NCBI RefSeq assembly: GCF_018866305.1 | Contig: NZ_CP076456.1 | Location: forward strand, 2,418,001-2,482,000 | Direction: 5' to 3' | DNA: 64,000 bases | DNA from: Arthrobacter sunyaminii | GTDB lineage: Bacteria; Actinomycetota; Actinomycetes; Actinomycetales; Micrococcaceae | Shown: positions 52,538-61,268 of the stretch, one piece after another | How the letters are laid out: every line of letters starts with the position of its first letter | Numbering within the stretch: position 1 is the stretch's first letter | Made by a program: the position numbers and the translations under genes | Notes under the pieces: generated by a model | Databases searched by the model: none | Seen by the model: the letters and a program-made list of their open reading frames with translations, nothing else | Told to the model about the DNA's origin: nothing

Positions 52538-53057
52538 GTGCCGAAACGGCCGGTCGGGAAAAAGTTAGTCGCAGAAGCGGACAGTACCTCACTGTTGATG
52601 GGCTTGCGCCAACATCGACGAGGCTGACGATGCACCAACTCCCGCTATCGCTCAGTCAGCAGCAGACTCTGAATCCAACCCTTCTGAGTCAAACATTCTT
52701 ATTACTGACCCCGTTGAATATTACGAGGAATACCCCGACAGAACACCGGCCGTCGTTCGGGCCTCTGAACTTGTCGGTCAGTATTCAGGAATAGGTACAC
52801 AAGATTTCGCTGAGTTAGCTACATCCGTGTACAGCAACATAACCATATTTGTGACGTGCGCAAATGACGCACCTTACGAAGTTCGAGCAGGAACAGAAAC
52901 CGATGCTGAGCAGTACTCGTACGGTAGCGATACCTGCGGCCCGGGCTTTTTCAATCATGGAACCATTCCGTTCAACAACGGCCCAATCGTGAGCTTACGC
53001 GTTGAAGTCCCTGAAGATACCGAATACACCCTCACTGTTTACGGCGAGCTTGCCTAG
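52538..53057 (+). pseudogene. Frameshifted secreted-protein gene
   Basis: GTG 52538 follows GGAG at five bases and opens MPKRPVGKKLVAEADSTS then LLMGLRQHRRG before a stop, like the start of a signal peptide. One base out of register, from about 52600, an open frame runs ANIDEADDAPTPAIAQS, NILITDPVEYYEEY, VTCANDAPYEVRAG and CGPGFF to the stop at 53057. Joining the two gives a secreted protein of about 170 aa with two Cys. The sequence is less GC-rich than the surroundings. It is either a pseudogene or, less likely, a programmed frameshift. Confidence 0.5.
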
Positions 53058-53094
53058 ACTCCACGCCACTTCCAGGCCATACGAGGGCTCTGAA

Positions 53095-53454
53095 ATGTCG
53101 CAAGTATTCCGTACAGTCCTCACCTCGTCGCTAGCTGCCGGCGCACTGCTCATCGCACCCGGGGCGCCGGCTTTGGCCGCCCCCACCAAGCCGTGAGATG
53201 CCGCCAACGCTTCGCGTCAGACCACCGCCAGCGTGGATGCAGGTGTCGTCTTCGCAAAGGTGGGAGGATCAGTCGCTGCGACGGTTGGTGCTTCCACCTC
53301 AGTTTCTACCGCCCCGGGTGGGTCGTGGACAGTTCCAGCCGGGAGCAGCGGGGTTGGCTGGAGATTGGTAGCTCTGCCTTCCCCGGTTGGGCTCATGGGA
53401 CCACGACCACGAGCGATGTCTCGGTCGGGAGTTCTAATTCGAGGTCAGAGATGA
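53095..53454 (+). pseudogene. Secreted-protein gene with a TGA right after the signal peptide
   Basis: ATG 53095 encodes MSQVFRTVLTSSLAAGALL followed by IAPGAPALAAPTKP, a textbook signal peptide with an ALA-type cleavage site. A TGA at 53194 then follows, and the same frame continues for about 85 codons (DAANASRQTTASVDAGVVFA; GWTVP-type Ser/Gly-rich strands) to 53454. A further frameshift near 53350 may also be present. A single nonsense change explains the split. The mature protein family is not recognised. Confidence 0.5.
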
Positions 53455-54089
53455 ACGGTTTCGCCGACGAGGAGGCGTCTGATATCAAGTCCGGCACGTC
53501 GGGCTTCGATATCGAGGACGGAGTCCAATACTTGCAGCCCCCAATGGTTGAGCAACCCGTCATGAATTGCATACACATGATCCCGTTGCCGTGTACGGAT
53601 GTACTCGACCAGGGCAGGAACTGTCAGCCAGGGAGCTTGCCCGGGAGCCAGAAGGACGGGTGCGGGAACATCCGTCAGCGCGTCACCGGGGTGCAGAACT
53701 GTGTCATTGATGAGGAACCCGATGTTGTTCACAGGGCTAGCGTCAGGGTGGCTGTAAGCATGCAATGATCCAACGGCTGCTATCTCAAAGTCACCAATGG
53801 AGACCGTTTGGCCGTCCTCCATCACTTCCACATGCTCTCGAACGCGCTTGGATGCCTCTAGCTTCTGGGCAACGCCTGCACATGTAACAATCCGCAAATC
53901 TGGCCTGGCCGCTACAGCGGCTTCAAGGATGCCTTGATCGAGGTGGTCGAAATGCTCATGAGTAATTAGTACTGCCTCGGCGCCATGGCAGGCTTCGGGC
54001 TCCGGGGTCAAAGCACCAGGATCGATCACGATCGTAGTTGCGCCCTCTGTGAGCTGAACACAAGCATGACCGTACTTCGTTAGATCCAT
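53445..54089 (-). CDS. MBL-fold metallo-hydrolase (UlaG-like)
   Basis: A 214-aa metallo-beta-lactamase-fold protein. MDLTKYGHACVQL is the typical first strand, THEHFDHLD the HxHxDH motif, and later ligands are in HAYSHPD, HPGD and IHDG. It resembles the UlaG-like 'predicted Zn-dependent hydrolase' group; the substrate is unknown. GGAAGGGG precedes ATG 54089. It is downstream of the ABC permease on the same strand, after a 177-base gap. Confidence 0.85.
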   Translation of the reverse strand: MDLTKYGHACVQLTEGATTIVIDPGALTPEPEACHGAEAVLITHEHFDHLDQGILEAAVAARPDLRIVTCAGVAQKLEASKRVREHVEVMEDGQTVSIGDFEIAAVGSLHAYSHPDASPVNNIGFLINDTVLHPGDALTDVPAPVLLAPGQAPWLTVPALVEYIRTRQRDHVYAIHDGLLNHWGLQVLDSVLDIEARRAGLDIRRLLVGETVHL

Positions 54090-54266
54090 ACCAGAACCCC
54101 TTCCAGTTGCGGTGTCTTCGAGTAATTCACCCATTCGCTCTGACAATAGATCACCCCTGGGCCTGGGCTCCCTGCACCCTGCACCCTGGTGGATCCTTCA
54201 CCGCGATACCTCCCGCAGGGAGGAGTGCAGTGCCGACCAACGTCCCAGGTCTTGGACGTTCCGGCG

Positions 54267-55496
54267 TTACCGGTTCAGAGCCTGGGCGGGCGGAATGCGT
54301 GTTGCAGTGAGAGCAGGCCAGAACCCTGCCAAGGCCCCCGCTAAAGCCCCGGCTGCTACGGCAGCCACAGCCAGTCGCAGATCCAGGATCGGCTGCCACC
54401 GGTTGGACAAACTCACAGCAACGGTGACGAGGATGCCGACCCCAGCCCCGGCAGCCCCGCCCAGCAGGCCAAGAGCGGTTGTCTCACCAAGGAGTTGAGC
54501 GAATATGTCCCTGCGCCGTGCGCCGAGTGCCTGCCGGAGCCCAATCTCCCCAGTCCGCTGGGCAATGCCAGCCATTGCCGCATTTCCAATGGACACCGCT
54601 CCGACCACCAAAGCAATGACGCTCACCAGCAGGCTCAGCTGGGTGACCCCGCCCTCAACCTCCTGGCGCAGGGTTTTTGGATCCGGCGGTGCTACAACCG
54701 CCAATGTTTCCGGTGCATTTGGCTGTAGAGCCAAAGCAATCTGCGCCCCCACCTGGGCGGCCGCTCCCGGAAGGGTCGCGACCACTGCCTGAGGCAGCTG
54801 CGCTCCCTCAACCGCGAGTTCAGGGGCCAAAGACAGAGGGACCAGAGCTGCCGCCAAAGCGTCGGGGCCGCGAGCCACGTCATCATAAATCCCCGTCACG
54901 GTGTACGCTCGTCCGCCCACGTATACAGCAACGCCGGTGCGGGCTACCCGAAGCCTCTCGGCTGTGCCGGCCGCCAGCATAATGACGTGGTCACCGCGCT
55001 GCTGATGGCCTGCATCGAAACTGCGTCCCAGGACGACGCGCGGATCCATGGCCGCCAGTGCGCCGTCATCCAGGGCGATAAGCGGAACGGGCTCAGCAGT
55101 GTCGAAAGTGTTGGGTCCCCGGGCAATGGTGTGTCCGTCAATGCCAAGGCGCACACCGGCCGCGGTAACGCCGCTGAGCATTCTGGCATGGTCCAGCCGT
55201 TGTGGTTCGGCCCATTCCGGCAGGAAGGAGTCAGTCTCGACGCCAGCGCGCTGGCCGTTGCCGGCTTCCACCGTCACGGTGGTGGCTCGGCGGAGGTCAA
55301 AAGTGGCCGACACCTGCTGGTTGATAGTTCCGGAGATGCCCAGCGTCGCGACGAACGCCGCCGCGCTGAGCAGGGTTCCCACTGCGGTGAGCATGGACCG
55401 CCAAGGCGTTCGTGCAATGGACCGCCAGGCTTCAGTGAGCAGGTCGGCGGTGCGAAGCCGGGTTGCCGGCAAGGCCTTGTTTCTGGATCCGGTCAT
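54267..55496 (-). CDS. ABC transporter permease, MacB/FtsX type
   Basis: A 409-aa permease with the MacB topology: TM1 (MLTAVGTLLSAAAFVATLG, about 35-53), a large extracytoplasmic MacB_PCD domain (about 60-270), then three C-terminal TM helices (LLVSVIALVVGAVSIGNAA; LLGGAAGAGVGILVTVAV; VAAVAAGALAGALAGFWPA) with RQALGARRRDIFAQLLGE in the coupling loop. Its start overlaps the ATPase stop by ATGA. MacB-type systems extrude substrates from the outer face of the membrane and do not import. Confidence 0.92.
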   Translation of the reverse strand: MTGSRNKALPATRLRTADLLTEAWRSIARTPWRSMLTAVGTLLSAAAFVATLGISGTINQQVSATFDLRRATTVTVEAGNGQRAGVETDSFLPEWAEPQRLDHARMLSGVTAAGVRLGIDGHTIARGPNTFDTAEPVPLIALDDGALAAMDPRVVLGRSFDAGHQQRGDHVIMLAAGTAERLRVARTGVAVYVGGRAYTVTGIYDDVARGPDALAAALVPLSLAPELAVEGAQLPQAVVATLPGAAAQVGAQIALALQPNAPETLAVVAPPDPKTLRQEVEGGVTQLSLLVSVIALVVGAVSIGNAAMAGIAQRTGEIGLRQALGARRRDIFAQLLGETTALGLLGGAAGAGVGILVTVAVSLSNRWQPILDLRLAVAAVAAGALAGALAGFWPALTATRIPPAQALNR

Positions 55497-56194
55497 TGGT
55501 CCAGCTCGCTGACAACACCGTCATGCACGTCCAGCCTCCGTGGGGCCTGCCTAGCCAGAAAATCGTCATGGGTGACCGTCAGGATGGTCAGACCGGAGGC
55601 GTTAAGTTCCTCAAGCAGATCGCAGATCACCCCGGTGTTACGACTGTCCAGGTTGCCGGTCGGTTCGTCACAAAACAGCACGCTGGGCTGCTTGGCGACG
55701 GCACGGGCGATGGCCACCCGTTGGCGTTCCCCGCCGGAGAGTTCCCGGGGATCTGCATGCATGCGCCGGTCAAGTCCGAAGCGGTGCAGTGCCTGCGCCG
55801 CGAGGTCCCGCCGCTCGGCCCGGCTGTGCCCGGTGAAGAACATGCCCAGCTCCACATTCTCCAAGGCGCTACGGCCGTCGAGCAGATGGAAGGATTGGAA
55901 GACGAAACCGAACTTGTGCCCGCGCAGGGAAAGAATGTCGGGGTTGGCCGCCGTCGTGGTTTCGATCCCTTCCACCCGGTAGGAACCGGTACTGGGGGAA
56001 TCCAGCAACCCCAGCAGATTCAGCAACGTGGACTTTCCCGAGCCGGACGGTCCCACGAGGGCCAGATAGTCGCCGCGGTAGACAGTGAAGCTGGCGGCAC
56101 GGAGGGCGGTGACCGCGGCGGGGCCGTTCCCAAAGGTCTTTGAGGCGTCCCGGACTTCCAGCACCGGTTGCTCAGCAACCAGGTCACTGCTCAT
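55493..56194 (-). CDS. ABC transporter ATP-binding protein, MacB/LolD type
   Basis: A 233-aa ATPase. It has Walker A GPSGSGKST, Q-loop FVFQSFHLLDGRSALENVEL, signature LSGGERQRVAIARAV, Walker B VLFCDEPTGNLD and H-loop VTHDD. The EPTGNLD sequence is characteristic of the MacB/LolD/FtsE class that partners FtsX-type permeases. It overlaps both neighbours (adaptor and permease), so the set is translated as one unit. Confidence 0.94.
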   Translation of the reverse strand: MSSDLVAEQPVLEVRDASKTFGNGPAAVTALRAASFTVYRGDYLALVGPSGSGKSTLLNLLGLLDSPSTGSYRVEGIETTTAANPDILSLRGHKFGFVFQSFHLLDGRSALENVELGMFFTGHSRAERRDLAAQALHRFGLDRRMHADPRELSGGERQRVAIARAVAKQPSVLFCDEPTGNLDSRNTGVICDLLEELNASGLTILTVTHDDFLARQAPRRLDVHDGVVSELDQ

Positions 56195-57458
56195 GGGTCA
56201 TACCCACCACGACGATGCTGCCCACAGGCAGGGATTCAGCGTTTTCGGCAGCAATTGCGACCCAGCCCCCGATATCGCGGCCGGGAGTCACTGTCACATC
56301 CAGGGAATCCGTACCGGCCTGCGGGTCTGCAGCGACGGTGACAAATGAGGTTCCGTCGCTGCGGGCATAAAGAGCGGTCACTGGTACTGCCACGACCGGT
56401 TCTGGATCCCCTGCCAGGGTCACGCGGATCAGCAGGGTGCTTCCCTCGGGAGTTGGGGCCGGGGCGGTGCCGCTGAAGCTGAAGACCACCTTGATCCCGT
56501 TGCCAACGCCTGGCACTTCCATCGGTTCAGTGCCGACCGAGGAAACTTCAAGGGGATGCTCGGTGTCGTCCCGTGAGTCTGTCAACACTGCCTCGTCGCC
56601 GGCGGCATAGGTCGCCGCAGTTCCGGCGTCCAAGACGGCGACGGCGATGTTCGCGCCGGCGTTCAGGCGCAACAGCGGCTGTGCGGGTTCGGCGAGATAT
56701 GACCCGACGCCGGGCAGTACCTGTGTCACGGTGTGCAGTCCGGACGGAATCAGGACAACGCTGGCAGCCGGAAGGGAAGCCCCTCCAGAGGATGGCGCCG
56801 AGGTCTCCGGATCCGCGACGACATCCGGCACTACGGTGCCCGATATCTTCGCTCCGGACCCGGACGCCGCGAGGGCGTTGTCGGTTCCGGCAACGGGCGC
56901 GGTGTAGCCGCGGTCGGTATAGAACATGCTCAGACCGCTCTGGGTGAGGGGATCCAGAACCCCGCTCAACGAGGTGGCGTAACCGAGATCGGCCAAGGTG
57001 TTCTGCAGCTGAACGACGTCCGGACCCCGGCTGCCGCCGGTAATGTTCCGGTAGGGAGCGAAATTCCAGTCCATGGCAAACACCGGTTCGCCGTTGGCCT
57101 CCAACACCGTTGTCCCCGGGCTGATGCTGCTGCCGGCGGTAACCGGGACAGCTGTGATTACCGGAGAAGTTGCCGCCAGCGCGGCGGAGGGCACGACAGG
57201 GGTGCTGTCGCCGGAGCTGATGATGCCTCGCAGCACCGTCTCCTCGGTCAGTACCCGCTGTTCCACTGACGCAGTGACCGGCCGTGCCGGCGGGGGCAGG
57301 GCATCGGCGGCCGCCTGTTCGGCCGTTTTGAGCTGTGGTGCGACCAGGAAGGTTCCGCCTGCCGCTCCCAGGATCAGTGTGGCCACACACAACGCGAGGG
57401 CTACGGTGCCTCGACGGTACTTTCGGTGGGGCCGGGCCGTTCCGGGTTCAGCGGCCAC
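56184..57458 (-). CDS. ABC export system adaptor with peptidoglycan-binding-like domain
   Basis: A 424-aa protein with an N-terminal anchor (TVALALCVATLILGAAGGTF, about 18-37) and an external part that has the barrel-and-hairpin features of periplasmic adaptor proteins (VTAGSSISPGTTVLEANGEP; LRLNAGANIAVAVLDAG; VAVPVTALYARSDG). Inserted at about 143-185 is a PG_binding_1-like helix bundle, GPDVVQLQNTLADLGY followed by GVLDPLTQSGLSMFYTDRGY. The start GTG 57458 overlaps the lipoprotein stop. It is expected to link the MacB pair to the cell wall. Confidence 0.82.
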   Translation of the reverse strand: MAAEPGTARPHRKYRRGTVALALCVATLILGAAGGTFLVAPQLKTAEQAAADALPPPARPVTASVEQRVLTEETVLRGIISSGDSTPVVPSAALAATSPVITAVPVTAGSSISPGTTVLEANGEPVFAMDWNFAPYRNITGGSRGPDVVQLQNTLADLGYATSLSGVLDPLTQSGLSMFYTDRGYTAPVAGTDNALAASGSGAKISGTVVPDVVADPETSAPSSGGASLPAASVVLIPSGLHTVTQVLPGVGSYLAEPAQPLLRLNAGANIAVAVLDAGTAATYAAGDEAVLTDSRDDTEHPLEVSSVGTEPMEVPGVGNGIKVVFSFSGTAPAPTPEGSTLLIRVTLAGDPEPVVAVPVTALYARSDGTSFVTVAADPQAGTDSLDVTVTPGRDIGGWVAIAAENAESLPVGSIVVVGMTHEQ

Positions 57459-58428
57459 TGAGATCAGCTGCCTTCCGCGCCAACTCCTGGATTTTCGGAT
57501 TGAGCTCGCCCAACTCAGCTTCGTGTTCGGCAACAATTTCTGTCTTTGCTTCGCTCAGCAGAGTCTCGAATTCCTCGCGGGCACCTGTCTGCCGGGAGCA
57601 CTCGTAGTACTTCACGGCCAGATCCGACTCAGCCGGTGTCGGAACGTAGGCCACCTCGACGTCGCCCGGAATGATCTCCACGCCCCGGGTCTGTTTGGGG
57701 CCGCTTCGTTCCGGGGACACCACCGGCTGTCCAAGTTCGATGTCCGGCCGAATACCGAAGAGCTGGTCCTGCGCGACGGTTACCGGTTCGCCGGCATCGA
57801 CGAGGCACTGGGCCACGGTGTTCTGCAACCGGACCAAGTCTTCCGAAAGGGCCGTGCCAAGTGCCCCGAATGCGTTGCCGAGCTGCCTGTACTCCAGATG
57901 GATTTGATGGGCATCCGGGCCGAGCGCATCCCACGCGGTGGCATCGCACGCCTCACTGATGGCGCCTAAGGAACTGTCATGACCGATGACCTTGGCGGGA
58001 GCCGGGCCGGCCGATTCCTCCCGCAGCCCCCGGGTCATGGCGTCCTGTTCGCTGGCGAAAAAGGCATTGTCCGTGGTGATCTGATCTGCGTCCTGACGGG
58101 CGCGCTCCGTCGGGCTTTTCGGAACGAATGCTTCGAACTCCCTGTACCCGTTGTCCACAAGGCAATGAAAACGCAGGACATCCTGCCCAAATTCGATGGT
58201 GTCCACCTCCTCCGCGAGGTAAATGTCATAGGCATCAGCACCAGCTTCGGCAGGGCCCACAGCCGTTTCCGCCGCGCAGCCGCCGAGCGCTGCCGCTGCA
58301 GTGAACAACGCAGCCGCGTAGAGTCCGCGGTGCCGTCGGTTGCCGGCACCGGGAACAGTTGCCATGGACCGTCCGGCATCTCGGATCACGGCTTGCAAAG
58401 ATGTGGGGAGCATAGAGTTCCGGTGCAT
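57448..58428 (-). CDS. Lipoprotein of a PadR-controlled ABC operon
   Basis: A 326-aa lipoprotein. AAAGGA precedes ATG 58428. The lipobox is LGGC with C51, preceded by a long N-region. The mature part contains paired Cys (FHCLVDNGYREFE; CLVDAGEPV; YYECSRQTGA) and ends in a charged helix LGELNPKIQELARKAADL. The repeated Cys-h-V-D/E-x-G pattern suggests two related modules. No named family. It overlaps the adaptor gene and is likely a surface partner of the exporter. Confidence 0.75.
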   Translation of the reverse strand: MHRNSMLPTSLQAVIRDAGRSMATVPGAGNRRHRGLYAAALFTAAAALGGCAAETAVGPAEAGADAYDIYLAEEVDTIEFGQDVLRFHCLVDNGYREFEAFVPKSPTERARQDADQITTDNAFFASEQDAMTRGLREESAGPAPAKVIGHDSSLGAISEACDATAWDALGPDAHQIHLEYRQLGNAFGALGTALSEDLVRLQNTVAQCLVDAGEPVTVAQDQLFGIRPDIELGQPVVSPERSGPKQTRGVEIIPGDVEVAYVPTPAESDLAVKYYECSRQTGAREEFETLLSEAKTEIVAEHEAELGELNPKIQELARKAADLSGR

Positions 58429-58534
58429 GAGGGTCCTTTGTGAGACTGGTTTTTGGGTGTCGTTCAGTGCCGGAGATGCCTGTCAGGCATGGCCGTGAAG
58501 TACTACAGGAGAAAAGAGAGCTGCTGCTGCAGGA

Positions 58535-59563
58535 TTAGGCTGGGCGGAGCGTCTTCTTCTTGAAGGGTCGCAGGATCAAAGCGGTAATCGCTCCCGCGCT
58601 CAAAGCGGAGATAAGCAGCGGCGTGTTCCACTGCCAGAGGCCGCTCTGGCCAGGGGGCAGCACCGGAGCATACCCAGCCAAGGGTCCGCTCCACAGGAAC
58701 GCTATCGCTGGAGCGAACATGACAACCACTATGGTGGTCCACGGCAGCTGTCTGGTGGTGCTCAGCAGCAGCACGACTACGACCAGCATTGATGCGGCGG
58801 CGGCCAGTGTCAGAGTGTGGGCATCCACCGGAGCGACGCTCAACGGGTTGTAGAAGAAGAGGGCTTGCTCTCCGGAGAGTCGAAAAACGGCCAAAGCTGT
58901 CCCTGCGGAGGTGAAACACACCGCGGCGGCAGCAAGCAGTACCCGGCCTGGGCGTGTGGCCGGCGGAGTACCGACCAACGCGACAATGGCCAGAAAGCTA
59001 AGGGTCAGCATCGTATGCAGCGGCGGCGCCAGAGTACCTGTCAGTTGACCTGCCAGACTGACCAGTGGAGCGCCAGCAGCCGCGCTTAAGAACAAGGACC
59101 GGCGCAGCGCTGTCCGCTGCAGCAAAGTGCATAAAAATGCCGCTATGAGTAGCAGATAAATCAGGGAAGCGCCGGTGGTGAACGGGCCGAGGGAAAGAGC
59201 CTGTTCCGTGAATCCCTGCCCGGTGGGCCGCCAGCGCAGCGTACCGGGACGAACCCAGGGGCCCCACTCTCCCAGCAGCATCATGGTGACAGCGAGATAG
59301 AAGGTCAGAACGGTGGCGGTGAAGGCCAGAACGCTCCGGCGCGTTCGGCTGACCCGGCCGAGCAGGTGCATGGCGCGGGCTATTAGACCGCTGCCAACAA
59401 TATTCAGCAGCTCGGAGGCGGTCGGAGCGCTTCGATGTTCGCTCCGAGCCACGTCAAGCAGCACCCCGATGAACTCGTCGCCCTGTTCCTCCCGCCAACG
59501 CCGGGGATAAGCGGACAGGGCCCGCTGATAGGTGGTCTCCAATTCGGAAGCGGAAGTGTTCAT
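58535..59563 (-). CDS. HAAS-like domain membrane protein, PadR partner
   Basis: A 342-aa protein. Residues 1-65 (YQRALSAYPRRWREEQGDEF, then a helix) match the HAAS/DUF1700-like signalling domain that often accompanies PadR regulators. About eight TM helices follow (SVLAFTATVLTFYLAVTMML onward), ending in a basic tail. It overlaps the padR stop by ATGA. The role is probably signal reception or sequestration of the regulator, or part of the transporter; this is inference. Confidence 0.75.
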   Translation of the reverse strand: MNTSASELETTYQRALSAYPRRWREEQGDEFIGVLLDVARSEHRSAPTASELLNIVGSGLIARAMHLLGRVSRTRRSVLAFTATVLTFYLAVTMMLLGEWGPWVRPGTLRWRPTGQGFTEQALSLGPFTTGASLIYLLLIAAFLCTLLQRTALRRSLFLSAAAGAPLVSLAGQLTGTLAPPLHTMLTLSFLAIVALVGTPPATRPGRVLLAAAAVCFTSAGTALAVFRLSGEQALFFYNPLSVAPVDAHTLTLAAAASMLVVVVLLLSTTRQLPWTTIVVVMFAPAIAFLWSGPLAGYAPVLPPGQSGLWQWNTPLLISALSAGAITALILRPFKKKTLRPA

Positions 59564-59898
59564 GCGCCGGCAACTGCCGCGCGGAGCCTGAGCTTTGACA
59601 TGGCCTGTCGTGCGTTGGCTGCCAGCCGGTCTGCTTCGCGTCCTAATGTCGTGGCCCCTTCGTCCGTGATCCGGTAGTAACGGCGGGCACGCCCGTCAAC
59701 AATCTCCTCTCCGGAGACTTCCACCAGGGCTTCATCGCGTAACCGGTCCAGAACACCGTAGAGCGTTCCGGGCTGAAGTTTTACCCTGCCGCCGGAGAGC
59801 TCCTTAGTTTCGGCGATGAGCGCGTAACCGTGCTTGGGGCCATCGGCCAGCGCTGAGAGGACCAGGAAGGTGGGCTCGCGCATTTCGTGCTTACTCAT
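59560..59898 (-). CDS. PadR-family transcriptional regulator
   Basis: A 112-aa winged-helix repressor of the short PadR class: FLVLSALADGPKHGYALI (helices 1-2), QPGTLYGVLDRLRDEALVEV (recognition helix and wing), and RARRYYRITDEGATTL. It heads the operon padR-HAAS protein-lipoprotein-adaptor-ATPase-permease and is expected to autoregulate it. The AT-rich region 59900-59950 upstream, with imperfect dyad CTATATA...AGATATA, is the likely operator/promoter. Confidence 0.92.
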   Translation of the reverse strand: MSKHEMREPTFLVLSALADGPKHGYALIAETKELSGGRVKLQPGTLYGVLDRLRDEALVEVSGEEIVDGRARRYYRITDEGATTLGREADRLAANARQAMSKLRLRAAVAGA

Positions 59899-60025
59899 GG
59901 AAGGAACGATACTCAGACAATCTATATATTCGTCACAAAGAGATATAACGGTTCGATTACTCCTCTTGGGCACTGCCACCTTCTGGCCGTGCAGATATGG
60001 AAGACCGTCGTCATTTGGGTATCCG

Positions 60026-60616
60026 TCACCGGACGATACGCAGTGCCTGCCTCGCAAGCGGCCAGAGCGCGTCGAGGCGGGCGGACCAGGGGTCAGCCAT
60101 GAGGCCCGCACACAGCCGGCGGCCGACTTCCTCAAGCGACACCCACTCGGCGGCCATGACTTCGCTCTGCTGCAATCTCAATTCGGTGTTCGCCGGCGCG
60201 TGGGCAGTATAGAAATCAAGAAGAGCTGCTGCTTCAGCAAATCGATCAATCGGCGTCAGCGCGGACGGCGGAATCTCTACCCCCGTCTCCTCCCCCAGTT
60301 CTCGAATCCCCGCCTGACGACTTGTCTCACCGCTGAGAGCGCTTCCACCGGGGAACTCCCATCCGAAGGGAGATTCCTTAGTTGCTGCACGTTGGGTAAG
60401 GAGGACAGCTCCATCCTCACGCTGGATACAAACTGCGACGATCAAATGAAAAAACCCGGACGGCCAGTTCGCTGCGCCCCTGCGATAGGTTCTACCCGTC
60501 GGAGACCCTTCGGCATCCACGACGTCCCACCACTCATCCCGGACACCAATAGGCTCACGGAGACTGGTCGGCCACAAACCGCTGCAAAAACCAGGCCACA
60601 AACCGCTGCAGCTCAC
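60026..60616 (-). CDS. NUDIX hydrolase (copy 2)
   Basis: A protein of up to 196 aa, closely similar to the NUDIX enzyme at 48451-48981: DEWWDVVDAEGSPTG, VAVCIQREDGAVLLTQRAA, the NUDIX box GGSALSGET with RELGEETG, and LCAGLMADPWSARLDALWP all align. In the box RELGEE replaces REUxEE with a Gly, which is within family limits. No in-frame ATG precedes DEWW. The start may be GTG 60616 or an internal TTG, and the first codons lie in a tandem 24-base repeat. Confidence 0.8.
   Translation of the reverse strand: MSCSGLWPGFCSGLWPTSLREPIGVRDEWWDVVDAEGSPTGRTYRRGAANWPSGFFHLIVAVCIQREDGAVLLTQRAATKESPFGWEFPGGSALSGETSRQAGIRELGEETGVEIPPSALTPIDRFAEAAALLDFYTAHAPANTELRLQQSEVMAAEWVSLEEVGRRLCAGLMADPWSARLDALWPLARQALRIVR
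60570..60610. repeat. Short tandem repeat in the 5' end of NUDIX copy 2
   Basis: GGCCACAAACCGCTGCA occurs at 60570-60586 and 60594-60610, a 24-base period. On the coding strand it repeats the codons for SGLWP at the start of the NUDIX frame. Confidence 0.8.
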
Positions 60617-60619
60617 AGA

Positions 60620-61144
60620 TCAGTGTTGAGGTGCAGGGCGAATCGTGAATGAACCCATAATTTCGCTTCCATCGACGGGGGTTGTGATGTTGAAGGAGAG
60701 GCTACGTAACACTCTCTGGGCTGCTGTATTACGCGCGGTGGTCTTTGCTTGCACTTCATGTGCTCCCAATAAGCGAGCTTTGCGCAGCACTTCGGCGATT
60801 GCCATCCTCCCGATGCCTTGACCGCGCGTCTTGCGGATGAGCCAAATTCCTGTTTCCAGCGCCCCTTCTACACCCGTTTTTTTCAGACGGACTGAACCAA
60901 CGATGTTCTGGTTGACGACTACAGCCCATGTGGCCTCGCCGGCAGCTCCAGTCAATCCGTCACGACAGCGTTGGTGGTAGGCCCGCAGCCAATCCACTCG
61001 TGCCACAGTCCACGACGGGCCAGGTGTCAGCGGAGGCGTCACTTCATCAGCCGTTGCATCAGTAACTGCCGCGCGGACCAACTGTCGGAGCACGACGTCG
61101 TCGACAGGAACCAAGCTAACTGAGGCTGTCTCGTCATTCACCAC
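60620..61144 (-). CDS. GNAT-family N-acetyltransferase
   Basis: A GNAT enzyme of about 174 aa: VSLVPVDDVVLRQLV start, TWAVVVNQNIVGSVRLKK strand pair, LIRKTRGQGIGRMAIAEVL acetyl-CoA loop (R-G-Q-G-I-G), and AKTTARNTAAQRVLRSLSF, typical of RimJ/L-like members. It overlaps neither neighbour. Starts at 61144 (GTG) or 61186 (ATG) are both possible. The substrate is unknown. Confidence 0.8.
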   Translation of the reverse strand: MVNDETASVSLVPVDDVVLRQLVRAAVTDATADEVTPPLTPGPSWTVARVDWLRAYHQRCRDGLTGAAGEATWAVVVNQNIVGSVRLKKTGVEGALETGIWLIRKTRGQGIGRMAIAEVLRKARLLGAHEVQAKTTARNTAAQRVLRSLSFNITTPVDGSEIMGSFTIRPAPQH

Positions 61145-61268
61145 AGCAGTTATCGTACCTGCGTGTATTGACCCAACAACCAGCATCGATGCTGCGCCGT
61201 TACACGGTCCCTCAGCGAACACCGAGCGCATCGACGCCGGGTTGCACTGCCTCGTCCGAAGAGAGAAG

